From Leucobacter sp. L43 (GTDB taxonomy: Bacteria > Actinomycetota > Actinomycetes > Actinomycetales > Microbacteriaceae), in contig NZ_JAENJG010000001.1 of NCBI RefSeq assembly GCF_016597785.1, positions 1,178,001 to 1,242,000 on the forward strand: 64,000 bases of DNA, written 5' to 3'. The translations under genes were made by a program, and so were the position numbers. Positions 1 to 8,630 of the stretch are shown here, one piece after another. How positions within the stretch are numbered: the stretch's first letter is position 1; each line of letters starts with the position of its first letter. The notes beneath the pieces were generated by a model, which saw nothing but the letters and a program-made list of their open reading frames with translations, did not search any database and was not told where the DNA came from.

Positions 1-85
1 TGCTGAGCCCTGAATTGATCGTGCGGGAATCCACAACCTCCCCCGCAATGCGACGGTAACGATTCTGTAATCAGCCGACAACGGC

Positions 86-114
86 TTGACACGCGGCGTA
101 ACATGTTCCACGAT
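86..114 (+). promoter_or_regulatory. Candidate promoter of the sugar transporter operon
   Basis: TTGACA at 86-91 matches the -35 consensus exactly; 17 bases later the hexamer CACGAT at 109-114 is a weak -10. Transcription would begin near 121, which only fits a translation start downstream of it (GTG at 163). The -10 is poor, so this is tentative. Confidence 0.35.
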
Positions 115-162
115 GTGAACGGTCACACGAGTGGCGAGATGGATGACAGCGAGGTCAATCAA

Positions 163-1728
163 GTGGAACCAGCGACGACGCAGGCAGAGCCGGCTCCCGT
201 GCTGCAGATGCACGACATCACGAAGGTCTTTCCGGGCGTGAAGGCGCTCTCCGACGTGTCGCTCACGGTGCGGCCGGCCACCATTCACGCGATCTGCGGC
301 GAGAACGGCGCCGGCAAGTCGACGCTCATGAAGGTGCTCTCCGGCGTCTACCCGCATGGCACCTACACCGGCGACATCATCGTCGAGGGGCGGGAGATGC
401 GCTTCCGCGACATCCGCGCGAGCGAAGAAGCCGGCATCGTCATCATCCATCAGGAGCTCGCCCTGATCCCCGAGCTCTCCATCACGGAGAACATCTTCCT
501 CGGCAACGAACTTCGCCGCGGGGTCGGCATCGACTGGCGCTCCGCTCGCACGCGCACGGTCGAGCTGCTCGAACGCGTCGGACTGCGAGAGGATCCCGAT
601 ACGCCCATCAAGGCCCTCGGCGTCGGCAAGCAGCAGCTCATCGAGATCGCCAAGGCGCTGAACAAGAACGTGCGACTGCTAATTCTCGACGAGCCGACCG
701 CAGCCCTCAACGACACCGATTCCGAGCACCTGCTCGGGCTCATCCGAGGCCTCAGGGATCGCGGCATCGCGTCGATCATCATCAGCCACAAGCTCAATGA
801 GATCGAGCAGATCGCCGATGACATCACGATCATCCGTGACGGCCGGGTCGTCGAGACGCTCGACGTGCAGCACGGCACGATCAATGAGGATCGCATCATC
901 CACGGCATGGTCGGCCGCTCCCTCGAGCACCGCTACCCCGACCGCACGCCGAACCCCGGTGACGTCTTCTTCGAGGTGCGCGACTGGGTCGTGCAGCACC
1001 CGACGGTGCCGGAGCGATACGTCGTGAAGGGGTCGAGCCTCAACGTGCGCCGCGGAGAGGTCGTCGGCATCGCCGGCCTCATGGGCGCGGGGCGCACGGA
1101 GCTCGCCATGAGCATCTTCGGCCGCTCCTACGGCAGGTTCCTCTCGGGGACGATCACGAAAGACGGCGCCCAGATCGACGTCCCCGATGTGCCGGCCGCG
1201 ATCCGCCACGGCATCGCCTACGTGAGCGAGGATCGCAAGTCGCTCGGCCTCAACCTCCTCGACTCGATCAAGCGGTCGGTGGTCTCGGCCAAGCTCTCGA
1301 AGATCACGCATCGCGGCATGGTCGACGCTCGGGAGGAGCGCACCGTCGCGGAGCAGTACCGCAAGTCGCTGCGCATCAAGACGCCCGACGTCAACAACGG
1401 GGTCTCGAGCCTCTCGGGCGGCAACCAGCAGAAGGTGGTGCTGGCCAAGTGGATGTTCACCGACCCCGATCTGCTCATCCTCGACGAGCCGACGCGCGGT
1501 ATCGATGTCGGCGCGAAGTACGAGATCTACTCGATCATCAACGAGCTGGCGAACGCCGGCAAGGGAGTGATCGTGATCTCGAGCGAGCTCCCCGAGCTGC
1601 TCGGCATCTGCGACCGCATCTACACCGTGTTCGAAGGCCGCATCACCGACTGCATCCCGGCCGACCAGGCCACACCCGAGACGCTCATGCGCAGCATGAC
1701 GTCGCTGAACGAGAAGGCGCACGCATGA
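163..1728 (+). CDS. Multiple-sugar ABC transporter ATPase (GguA/MmsA type)
   Basis: This is the tandem-domain ATPase of a CUT2-family importer and would energise uptake of a monosaccharide at the cytoplasmic face. The first half has an intact Walker A (GENGAGKST, about residue 50) but the degenerate signature GVGKQQ; the second half has a degenerate Walker A (GLMGAGRTE) and an intact LSGGNQQ signature with LLILDEPT. This asymmetry is normal for RbsA/GguA/XylG ATPases. I chose GTG 163 because GAGG at 151-154 sits 8 bases upstream and a possible promoter overlaps the alternative ATG at 103; ATG 139 is also possible. The stop overlaps the permease start by ATGA. The family is certain; the substrate (xylose, arabinose, galactose or glucose) is not. 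Confidence 0.92.
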   Translation: MEPATTQAEPAPVLQMHDITKVFPGVKALSDVSLTVRPATIHAICGENGAGKSTLMKVLSGVYPHGTYTGDIIVEGREMRFRDIRASEEAGIVIIHQELALIPELSITENIFLGNELRRGVGIDWRSARTRTVELLERVGLREDPDTPIKALGVGKQQLIEIAKALNKNVRLLILDEPTAALNDTDSEHLLGLIRGLRDRGIASIIISHKLNEIEQIADDITIIRDGRVVETLDVQHGTINEDRIIHGMVGRSLEHRYPDRTPNPGDVFFEVRDWVVQHPTVPERYVVKGSSLNVRRGEVVGIAGLMGAGRTELAMSIFGRSYGRFLSGTITKDGAQIDVPDVPAAIRHGIAYVSEDRKSLGLNLLDSIKRSVVSAKLSKITHRGMVDAREERTVAEQYRKSLRIKTPDVNNGVSSLSGGNQQKVVLAKWMFTDPDLLILDEPTRGIDVGAKYEIYSIINELANAGKGVIVISSELPELLGICDRIYTVFEGRITDCIPADQATPETLMRSMTSLNEKAHA

Positions 1729-3143
1729 CCTCGACCGACACGAAGACCACGGAGAAGCACGGCTTCCGGTTCTCAGACATCCGCGGAATGTTCGGCGGCG
1801 GGCAATCGACGCTCCGCCAGTTCGGCATCCTCGGCAGCCTGATCGCCATCATCCTCATCTTCCAGATCTTCTCCGATGGGTTGACGTTGTCGCCCGGCAA
1901 CGTGATCAACGTGATGCAGCAGTACTCCTACATCCTGATCCTCGCGATCGGCATGGTGATGGTGATCATCATGGGTCACATCGATCTGTCGGTCGGCTCG
2001 GTCGCGGCCTTCGTCGGCATCGTCGTCGCGAAATCGATGGCGGAATGGAATTTCCCGTGGTGGGCGGCCATCATTCTCGGCATCGGCCTCGGCGCCCTCG
2101 TCGGTGCATGGCAGGGTCTCTGGGTCGCCTACGTCGGGGTTCCCGCATTCATCGTGACGCTCGCGGGCATGCTCTTCTTCCGCGGCGCGAACCAATGGAT
2201 CGGCGACTCCATCTCGGTTCCCGTTCCCAAGGAGTTCGTGACCATCGGCGCTGGGTACCTGCCCGAGATCGCGGGGATCCCGATCCCCTACAACGTGCCG
2301 ACGCTCATCCTCGGCGTGCTGGCCGCCGCATGGCTCGTGTTCTTCGAGTGGCGCACGCGCCGCCAGCAGAAGAAGATGGGATCTGAGCGCGCACCGCTTT
2401 GGGTGAGCGTCGTGAAGGTCGTGCTGCTCTGCGCGGTGATTCTCGGGGCCGCACTGCTGTTCGGCAGCGGTCGGCCCGGCACGAGCTTCCCGGTCTCCGG
2501 CATCATCCTGCTGGCGCTCGTCATCCTCTACTCGTTCGTGACGAACCACACGGTGTTCGGCCGCCACATCTACGCGGTCGGCGGCAACCGCCAGGCCGCG
2601 AAGCTCTCGGGCGTGAAGGATCGTCGCGTCGATTTCTTCGTGATGATGAACATGTCGGTGCTCGCCGCGGTCGCCGGCATGATCTTCGTCGCCCGCTCGC
2701 AGGCCTCCGGCCCGCAGGACGGGAACGGTTGGGAGCTCGACGCGATCGCCGCGGTCTTCATCGGCGGGGCGGCGGTCTCCGGTGGCATCGGCACCGTGAT
2801 CGGGTCGATCATCGGCGGCCTCGTGATGGCATTCCTCAACAACGGCATGCAACTGCTCAGCTTCGGCGCCGACACCGTGCAGATGGTGAAGGGTGCAGTG
2901 CTGCTCGTCGCCGTCGGCATCGACGCGTACAACAAGCAGCAGGGCCGCCCATCGGTACTCGGGTTCCTCACAAAACGGCGCAATCCGCCCGGTGAGTTCG
3001 CAGGTATCGACACCACCCCCATCGGCGCCCGCGCCATGGAGGCTCCCCCGGCCGCCCCGCCCGCACCGGGCCCGCGCAGCTCCTCCTCCCCAACCCCTCC
3101 CGCCGCCGACGACAGCGCGACGAAGGAACCCGGCTCTCGCTGA
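1725..3143 (+). CDS. Multiple-sugar ABC transporter permease (GguB type)
   Basis: A 472-residue membrane protein of the BPD_transp_2 family that forms the channel of the importer together with the preceding ATPase. Hydrophobic segments run from about residue 28 to 420, and the family motif [10 protein letters not shown] is present near residue 88, with GGAAVSGGIGT near the C-terminal end. The long form (over 400 residues, with a charged cytoplasmic insert around residue 205-225) is the one seen in GguB/XylH rather than in RbsC. The last 50 residues are a Pro/Ala/Ser-rich tail of unknown role. The start ATG overlaps the ATPase stop by 4 bases, so the two are translationally coupled. Confidence 0.93.
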   Translation: MTSTDTKTTEKHGFRFSDIRGMFGGGQSTLRQFGILGSLIAIILIFQIFSDGLTLSPGNVINVMQQYSYILILAIGMVMVIIMGHIDLSVGSVAAFVGIVVAKSMAEWNFPWWAAIILGIGLGALVGAWQGLWVAYVGVPAFIVTLAGMLFFRGANQWIGDSISVPVPKEFVTIGAGYLPEIAGIPIPYNVPTLILGVLAAAWLVFFEWRTRRQQKKMGSERAPLWVSVVKVVLLCAVILGAALLFGSGRPGTSFPVSGIILLALVILYSFVTNHTVFGRHIYAVGGNRQAAKLSGVKDRRVDFFVMMNMSVLAAVAGMIFVARSQASGPQDGNGWELDAIAAVFIGGAAVSGGIGTVIGSIIGGLVMAFLNNGMQLLSFGADTVQMVKGAVLLVAVGIDAYNKQQGRPSVLGFLTKRRNPPGEFAGIDTTPIGARAMEAPPAAPPAPGPRSSSSPTPPAADDSATKEPGSR

Positions 3144-3179
3144 CGAGAGTTCGACGATCACAGAAAGTGAATGGAATCC

Positions 3180-4310
3180 ATGAATAAGAGAATCCTCCTC
3201 TCCACGGGCGCTCTGCTGGCCGCGGCCGCCCTGGCGCTCACCGGATGCTCCTCGGAGCGCGGCGGCGACGCGGGTGGCTCGGGCGGCTCCGACGCCGGCG
3301 CCACGTCAACCGGGTTCGAAGAGGGCGCCACCATCGGCGTCGCGCTTCCCGACAAGACCAGCGAGAACTGGGTGCTCGCCGGCAAGCTCTTCACGGACGG
3401 TCTCGAAGACGCCGGGTACAAGGCCGACGTGCAGTACGCGCCCGCCTCGAACACCGTCGCCGAGCAGCAGAACCAGATCCAGGCAATGGTCACGGGCGGT
3501 GCGAAGGTCATCGTCATCGGCGCGAAGGACGGCAAGCAGCTCGCCACCCAGGTGCAGGCCGCGAAGGACGCAGGCGCAACGGTCATCGCGTACGACCGCC
3601 TCATCGAGAACACCGAGGCACTCGACTACTACGTCGCGTTCGACAACTTCAAGGTCGGCCAGTTGCAGGGCCAGGCGCTGCTCGACGGGCTCGAGGAGCG
3701 CACCGACCACGATGCTCCGTACAACGTCGAGCTGTTCTCCGGATCGACCGACGACGCGAACTCCGCGGTCTTCTTCAACGGCGCCATGGACGTGCTGCAG
3801 CCGAAGATCGACGACGGCACCCTCGTCGTGGGATCGGGCCAGACCGACATCCAGCAGACCGCGACCGCCGGGTGGAAGGCCGAGAACGCTCAGAGCCGCA
3901 TGGACACGATCCTGACCTCCGCCTACAGCGACACCGACCTCGACGGCGTCCTCTCCCCGAACGACACGCTCGCGCGCGCCGTGCTGACCTCGGTCGAGCA
4001 GGCGGGCAAGCCACTGCCCGTCGTGACCGGCCAGGACTCGGAGGTCGAGTCGGTTCGCTCGATCATGGAGGGCAAGCAGTACTCGACCATCAATAAGGAC
4101 ACGGCGCTGCTCGTCGAGCAGACCATCAAGATGATCGGTCAGCTGCAGCAGGGCGAAGAGGTCGATGTGAACGACACCGACCAGTACGACAACGGCTCGA
4201 AGGTCGTGCCCGCCTACCTGCTCGATCCCGTGATCGTCACGCAGGAGAATGCAGCGGATTCGTACCAGAACGTGCCGAACCTGCTCGAGATCGTCGAAGA
4301 GTACAAGTAG
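3180..4310 (+). CDS. Sugar-binding lipoprotein of the CUT2 importer (ChvE type)
   Basis: This is the extracytoplasmic substrate-binding protein of the importer. It has a lipoprotein signal peptide of about 21 residues ending in the lipobox LTGC, then a Peripla_BP_4 domain (IGVALPDKTSENW at the start of the mature fold; the ATVIAYDRLI segment is typical of ChvE). The ChvE-like set binds aldoses such as glucose, galactose, arabinose or xylose. ATG 3180 gives a compact signal peptide; an in-frame ATG three codons upstream at 3171 is too close to the purine-rich AGAAAG to use it well, but cannot be excluded. It follows the permease by 36 bases and ends before a strong hairpin. Confidence 0.92.
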   Translation: MNKRILLSTGALLAAAALALTGCSSERGGDAGGSGGSDAGATSTGFEEGATIGVALPDKTSENWVLAGKLFTDGLEDAGYKADVQYAPASNTVAEQQNQIQAMVTGGAKVIVIGAKDGKQLATQVQAAKDAGATVIAYDRLIENTEALDYYVAFDNFKVGQLQGQALLDGLEERTDHDAPYNVELFSGSTDDANSAVFFNGAMDVLQPKIDDGTLVVGSGQTDIQQTATAGWKAENAQSRMDTILTSAYSDTDLDGVLSPNDTLARAVLTSVEQAGKPLPVVTGQDSEVESVRSIMEGKQYSTINKDTALLVEQTIKMIGQLQQGEEVDVNDTDQYDNGSKVVPAYLLDPVIVTQENAADSYQNVPNLLEIVEEYK

Positions 4311-4334
4311 CACTCGCGATATCCCCGCACTGAG

Positions 4335-4378
4335 CTGCGCCGGGATGCGGCAGGATCTTCCTCCGCACCCCGGCGCAG
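4335..4378 (+). other. Intercistronic hairpin after the sugar-binding protein gene
   Basis: A 10-bp perfect inverted repeat (CTGCGCCGGG at 4335-4344, complement at 4369-4378) continues inward with TGCGG/CCGCA around a 12-base loop. There is no T-run, so it is more likely a partial terminator or mRNA 3' stabiliser that lets the binding-protein message outnumber the downstream epimerase message than a full terminator. Confidence 0.6.
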
Positions 4379-4399
4379 TGCCGTTTCGAAAGGCAGCGC

Positions 4400-5647
4400 A
4401 TGACCGACACTCGCTTCTCCATCGACACCGACGCCCACCAGGCGTGGCTGGACGCCCAGACCGATCGGCTGCTCGCATTCGCAGAGCCCGCGCTCGACCC
4501 GGATGGCGGCTTCTCCTGGCTCGACGATTCCGGCGCTCCCGTCGCGTCCCAGGGCGCCCAGCTCTGGATCGCCGGCCGCTACACCTACTGCGCGGTACTC
4601 GGGCACTTGCTCGGGTTCCCCGGTCAGGCCGAGCGCGTCGAGCACGGGCTCGCCTTTCTCCGCTCCGGCGCGCTGCGCGACGCCGAGCACGGCGGCTGGT
4701 TCGTCACCGTCGGCGCGGCCGATCCTGCGACGAATTCCGACGCGAAGGAGAGCTACGGGCACGCATTCGTCCTGCTGGCCGCAGCTTCGGCGAAACTCGC
4801 GGGTTTCGAGGCCGACGATCTCTACGCCGACGCGCTCAGAGCACTCGAGCGCTGGTGGGAGCCGGAGGCGCGCATGTACGCGGACACGTGGAACCGCGAG
4901 TTCACCGTGCTCGACCCCTACCGCGGCGCCAATCCCAACATGCACCTCGTCGAAGCTGGCCTGCTCGCGTACGAGGCTGACGGCGATCCCCGCCATGTCG
5001 AACGATCGACGGCCATCGCGCGACGCCTCATCGGCGACGTGACCGCGAGCAACGAGTGGCGTCTGCCGGAGCACTACCTGGAGGATTGGACGCCCGATCC
5101 CGAGTACGGCGCCGACTCCCCCGACAGCCACTTCAGGCCGTACGGCGCGACCGTCGGCCACTGGCTCGAGTGGGCGCGCCTGCTCATCGCGCTCGAGGCC
5201 GCGCAGCGCGAAGCCACCGGTTCGCCCGACACCTGGTTGATCGATGCATCGCGCAGCCTGTTCGGCCGCGCGGTCGCCGATGCCTGGGACGAGGATCGCG
5301 GGGGGTTCGCGTTCAGCACCGACTGGGCGGGCAACGTGTTGAACGACCACCGCTTCCACTGGGTGATCGCCGAGGCCATCGGCACGTCGGCGGCGCTCTT
5401 CCGCGCCACCGGCGACGCGTCCTACGCGAAGTGGTACGCCCGGTTCTGGGAGTACGCGGCGGCCCACCACATCGAGGCCGACGGCAGCTGGATCCACGAG
5501 CTCGACGCCGATGGGGCGCCAGCGGACGGCACGTGGAGCGGCAAGCCCGACCTCTACCATGCGCTCCAGGCAACGCTCTTCGCGCGACTGCCGGTGACGC
5601 ACAGCCTGACGCACGGTCTGCGATCCGGCGCCCGCGACGCGAGCTGA
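4400..5647 (+). CDS. AGE-family sugar epimerase/isomerase (mannose isomerase-like)
   Basis: A 415-residue member of the N-acylglucosamine 2-epimerase family, an alpha6/alpha6 barrel. The RPYGATVGHWLEWARLL segment and HRFHWVIAEAIGTSAAL segment hold the conserved His/Glu/Trp/Arg residues of this family, and the length matches YihS/ManI-type aldose-ketose isomerases, which interconvert mannose, fructose and glucose. GAAAGG lies about 9 bases before the ATG. It follows the sugar importer on the same strand, so it probably acts on the imported sugar or its relative before phosphorylation. Whether it is a mannose isomerase, a cellobiose epimerase or a sulfoquinovose isomerase cannot be told from sequence alone. 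Confidence 0.85.
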   Translation: MTDTRFSIDTDAHQAWLDAQTDRLLAFAEPALDPDGGFSWLDDSGAPVASQGAQLWIAGRYTYCAVLGHLLGFPGQAERVEHGLAFLRSGALRDAEHGGWFVTVGAADPATNSDAKESYGHAFVLLAAASAKLAGFEADDLYADALRALERWWEPEARMYADTWNREFTVLDPYRGANPNMHLVEAGLLAYEADGDPRHVERSTAIARRLIGDVTASNEWRLPEHYLEDWTPDPEYGADSPDSHFRPYGATVGHWLEWARLLIALEAAQREATGSPDTWLIDASRSLFGRAVADAWDEDRGGFAFSTDWAGNVLNDHRFHWVIAEAIGTSAALFRATGDASYAKWYARFWEYAAAHHIEADGSWIHELDADGAPADGTWSGKPDLYHALQATLFARLPVTHSLTHGLRSGARDAS

Positions 5648-5669
5648 GCCGCCAGCCCTCCAACGCGGA

Positions 5670-5711
5670 TCGGGGTCGGCATCCAGGTACGACCCCGCAT
5701 ACCGACCCCGA
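5670..5711. terminator. Bidirectional terminator between convergent operons
   Basis: A perfect 10-bp inverted repeat, TCGGGGTCGG at 5670-5679 and its complement at 5702-5711, lies in the 85-base gap between the stop of the AGE-family gene and the stop of the convergent dehydrogenase gene. There is no clear T-run on either side. Confidence 0.6.
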
Positions 5712-5732
5712 CCCACAGGGAGGAGCGACGTA

Positions 5733-6764
5733 CTACACCTCCACCAGCACCTTCACCTGCTCGGGATCGTTCGACGCGTCGAACGCCTGCTGCGCCTGGT
5801 CGAGCGGGAAGACTCCCGTGATGAGCTCGTCGAGGGGCAGGCGACGCTCGCGCAGCAGCGCGATGGCGGCCTCCACGTCCTCCCGCACGTACATCAGGTT
5901 CCCGAGCAGTGCGATCTCGCGATCCTGGATCAGCTCGAGGTCGATCGTGGTGGGCCCGGAGGGCACGCCGACGGTCATGATGGTGCCGCCCTTCTCGAGC
6001 ATCTCGATCGCGAGGCGCACGGTGGCCTCCCGCGAGACGCAGTCGAACACGACGTCCGCCTTGCCGCCGAGCTCGCGAATCGCGGCTTCGGCGGCATCGG
6101 GGGCGCTCGAATCGAAGCTGCCGGAAGCGCCGAGACGCTCCGCGCGGGCGCGCTTCGACTCGAGCAGATCGGCGACGACGACGCGTTCAGCTCCCGCGTG
6201 CAGCGCGGCGATCGTCACGAACAAGCCGATGGGGCCGGCCCCGAGCACCACGACGCGAGCGCCCGTGAGATCCCCTGCGCGGCGCACCGCGTGCACGGGA
6301 GTCGCGAGCGGCTCGATGAGCGCAGCCTCTCGGTCGCTCAGGTCGTCGGGCAGCGCGATGACGCGATCTGCGGCGATGGTGAAGCGATCCGTCATGCCGC
6401 CAGGGGTCTGGCAGCCGAAGACGTCGAGCGTCGCGCAGATGTTGTACCGACCCCGCTGGCACGGCGTGCACTCCCCGCAGGCGAGGTTCGGCTCGATGAC
6501 GACGCGGCGGTTCACGAGATCCGCCGGCGCCTCGGGTCCAGCGGCCTCGACGACGCCGATCACCTCGTGCCCCGGCCAGAACGGCAGGGACATGAACGGG
6601 TGTCGGCCGTGCGCCGCGTGCACGTCCGACCCGCAGATGCCGACGATGGTCGAGCGCACGAGCACCTCGCCGGCACCCGAGGCGGGCGCCGGAATCTGCT
6701 CGACACGGATGTCATCGGCCGCATTGACGACGATGCGACGGACGGCGTCCTGCACGTCGCTCAT
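5733..6764 (-). CDS. Zinc-dependent alcohol/polyol dehydrogenase (MDR family)
   Basis: A 343-residue medium-chain dehydrogenase that would oxidise a polyol or sugar acid with NAD(P)+. Catalytic zinc ligands are in GICGSDVH and GHEVIG; the structural zinc site is the CGECTPCQRGRYNIC cluster; the Rossmann motif is VVLGAGPIGLF. The profile resembles sorbitol/L-idonate/galactitol dehydrogenases. The ATG overlaps the stop of the upstream SDR gene by ATGA, so it is the last gene of the minus-strand polyol operon. The substrate cannot be named; it is one of two such enzymes in the operon and they share only family-level similarity. Confidence 0.9.
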   Translation of the reverse strand: MSDVQDAVRRIVVNAADDIRVEQIPAPASGAGEVLVRSTIVGICGSDVHAAHGRHPFMSLPFWPGHEVIGVVEAAGPEAPADLVNRRVVIEPNLACGECTPCQRGRYNICATLDVFGCQTPGGMTDRFTIAADRVIALPDDLSDREAALIEPLATPVHAVRRAGDLTGARVVVLGAGPIGLFVTIAALHAGAERVVVADLLESKRARAERLGASGSFDSSAPDAAEAAIRELGGKADVVFDCVSREATVRLAIEMLEKGGTIMTVGVPSGPTTIDLELIQDREIALLGNLMYVREDVEAAIALLRERRLPLDELITGVFPLDQAQQAFDASNDPEQVKVLVEV

Positions 6765-7522
6765 CAGACTGCCGTGTATCCGCCGTCGGCCACGAGGACC
6801 GAGCCGGTGATGAACGAGGCGGCGTCGCTCGCGAGGAAGACCACGCTCGGCGCGATCTCCTCGGGCAGGGCGAAGCGCTGCTGCGGGGCATCCTCGATCC
6901 AGTAGCGCTGGAACTCGGGGTTGTCGACGGGAGCCATCTCCGTCTTGACGTAGCCGGGCGCAACCGCGTTCACTCGGATGTTCAGGGGAGCCCACTCGAC
7001 GGCGAGCGACTTGGTGAGGTGGTGCACTGCAGCCTTCGAGGCGTTGTACGCCGGCTGCCACTGCGGACGGTTGACGATCAATCCCGACATCGAGCCGATG
7101 TTCACCTGCGATCCGCCACCGATCTCGCGCATGTGCTCGCCGACCGCGACGCTCGCTTTCCAGAGGGCGCGCACGTTGAGGTCCCACACCGCGTCCCATT
7201 GCTCGTCGGTGACGCTCCACGATTCGCCGTGGAAGCAGGTGCCAGCGTTGTTGACGAGGATGTCGATGCGGCCGAGACCCGACTTGGCCTCTTCGACCAT
7301 ACGGGTGATCTGCGCGTCGTCGGTGATGTCCGCGGTGATGGCGACGAACTCGATCCCGCGATCCGCGGCTTCGGCGACGACCTGCGCGTTTCGCTCGGCG
7401 CTGCGGCCGACGATCGCGACGCGTGCGCCGGCCTCGGCGAGCCCGAAGGCGAATGCCTTGCCGAGACCCTGGTTACCGCCGGTGACGAGGGCCGTTTTGC
7501 CCTCGAGGCTGAACGAAGTCAT
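6764..7522 (-). CDS. SDR-family polyol dehydrogenase/reductase
   Basis: A 252-residue classical short-chain dehydrogenase. Cofactor motif TGGNQGLG near residue 11, NNAGT, the catalytic Ser in NIGSMSG and YNASKAAVHHLTK (Tyr and Lys) are all intact, and the C-terminus ITGSVLVADGGYTAV is typical. Enzymes of this type include 2-deoxy-gluconate, sorbitol/xylitol and arabitol dehydrogenases. The start was taken at the ATG preceded 8 bases upstream by AAAGGA (7531-7536 on this strand) rather than at an ATG six codons earlier, which would sit over that ribosome binding site. It is separated from the upstream dehydrogenase stop by 70 bases and coupled to the downstream one. Confidence 0.9.
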   Translation of the reverse strand: MTSFSLEGKTALVTGGNQGLGKAFAFGLAEAGARVAIVGRSAERNAQVVAEAADRGIEFVAITADITDDAQITRMVEEAKSGLGRIDILVNNAGTCFHGESWSVTDEQWDAVWDLNVRALWKASVAVGEHMREIGGGSQVNIGSMSGLIVNRPQWQPAYNASKAAVHHLTKSLAVEWAPLNIRVNAVAPGYVKTEMAPVDNPEFQRYWIEDAPQQRFALPEEIAPSVVFLASDAASFITGSVLVADGGYTAV

Positions 7523-7592
7523 GTTTCGTGTCCTTTTCATGTTGGTACGTCGTGCGAGGAAGCGACGGATCGTCGCGAGAGGTGGTGGCTGA

Positions 7593-8630
7593 TCAGCGAC
7601 CCGGGTAGACGACCGATTTCAGGCTGTCCGGGTCGGTGTCGCTCTCGAGTGCCTGCTCGACCTCGTCGAGACCGAATTGCCCGGTGACGAGCGAGTCGAG
7701 ATCGACCTGGCCGTTCGAGACGAGCTGGATCGCGACCGGCCAGGTCTCGGTGTAGCGGAAGATCCCGGTGACGGTGATCTCGCGGTTCTGGATGTCTTCG
7801 ACGGGCAGCGTCATCTCCGGGTTGCCGAGGCCGACGAGCACGGCGGTCCCGGCAGGACGCACGGCGCGGATGCCGGACTGCACGGCGGGTGCCGCGCCGC
7901 TCGCATCGATGAAGGCGTCGATCGGCACATCGAGATCCGCGGGGTTCTGCGTGCGCGGGTCGATGACGCGGGTCGCACCGTACTGCAGTGCGCGGTCGCG
8001 GCGCGCCTCGACGAGATCGGAGACGATCACTTCGCCGGCGCCGAATGCGCGTGCCGTCTGAGCGGTGATGATGCCGATGGGGCCGGCTCCGGCGATGAGC
8101 ACGGTCGAGCCGGGGACGATGCCGGCTTTGCGCACCGAGGTGATCGCGACCGACAGCGGCTCGAGCAGGGCGGCCGCCTCGTCGGTCACGTTGTCGGGCA
8201 CGTCGTGCGCGAAGGCCGACTGGATGGTCACGAACTCCGCGAAGGCGCCGTCGATCGGGGGCGTCGCGTAGAACTCCATGTCGGGGCAGAGGTTGTAGGC
8301 GCCGATGCGGCATTCGCGGCAGCGCCCGCATGGCCGCTGCGGCTCGATCGCGACCCGGTGGCCGACGCGGGCCGGATCGACGTTCTCGCCGACGGCGACG
8401 ACGACGCCGCCGACCTCGTGCCCGAGCACGAGCGGAGCCTCGACGACAAAGTCTCCGATCCGCCCCTCGCGGAAGTAGTGCACATCTGAACCGCACACGC
8501 CGACGGCGCCGACGCGAACGAGTACCTCGTCGGCGGCGGGCACCGGCACCGGGCGCTCTTCGATCGTGAGCTCTCGCGTGCCGAGGAGCACGCTGGCGCG
8601 CATCCGCTCCGGGATCTCAGGGTGAGTCAT
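7593..8630 (-). CDS. Zinc-dependent sorbitol/xylitol dehydrogenase-like protein
   Basis: A 345-residue medium-chain dehydrogenase of the sorbitol/L-iditol/xylitol 2-dehydrogenase type, expected to oxidise a polyol at C2 to the matching ketose. Catalytic zinc residues are in VGVCGSDVHYF (the DVHYF sequence is characteristic of sorbitol dehydrogenases) and GHEVGG with E153-region LEPLSVA; the four-Cys structural zinc loop is CGRCRECRIGAYNLC; the NAD site is IAGAGPIG. The ATG overlaps the stop of the epimerase-like gene by 4 bases. It is the best candidate in the operon for the first oxidative step feeding the adjacent pentulokinase. Confidence 0.9.
   Translation of the reverse strand: MTHPEIPERMRASVLLGTRELTIEERPVPVPAADEVLVRVGAVGVCGSDVHYFREGRIGDFVVEAPLVLGHEVGGVVVAVGENVDPARVGHRVAIEPQRPCGRCRECRIGAYNLCPDMEFYATPPIDGAFAEFVTIQSAFAHDVPDNVTDEAAALLEPLSVAITSVRKAGIVPGSTVLIAGAGPIGIITAQTARAFGAGEVIVSDLVEARRDRALQYGATRVIDPRTQNPADLDVPIDAFIDASGAAPAVQSGIRAVRPAGTAVLVGLGNPEMTLPVEDIQNREITVTGIFRYTETWPVAIQLVSNGQVDLDSLVTGQFGLDEVEQALESDTDPDSLKSVVYPGR

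Noticed and set aside
679..1722. 347-residue frame antisense to the first ATPase gene
   Set aside because: Shadow frame; the plus-strand ATPase has all expected motifs.
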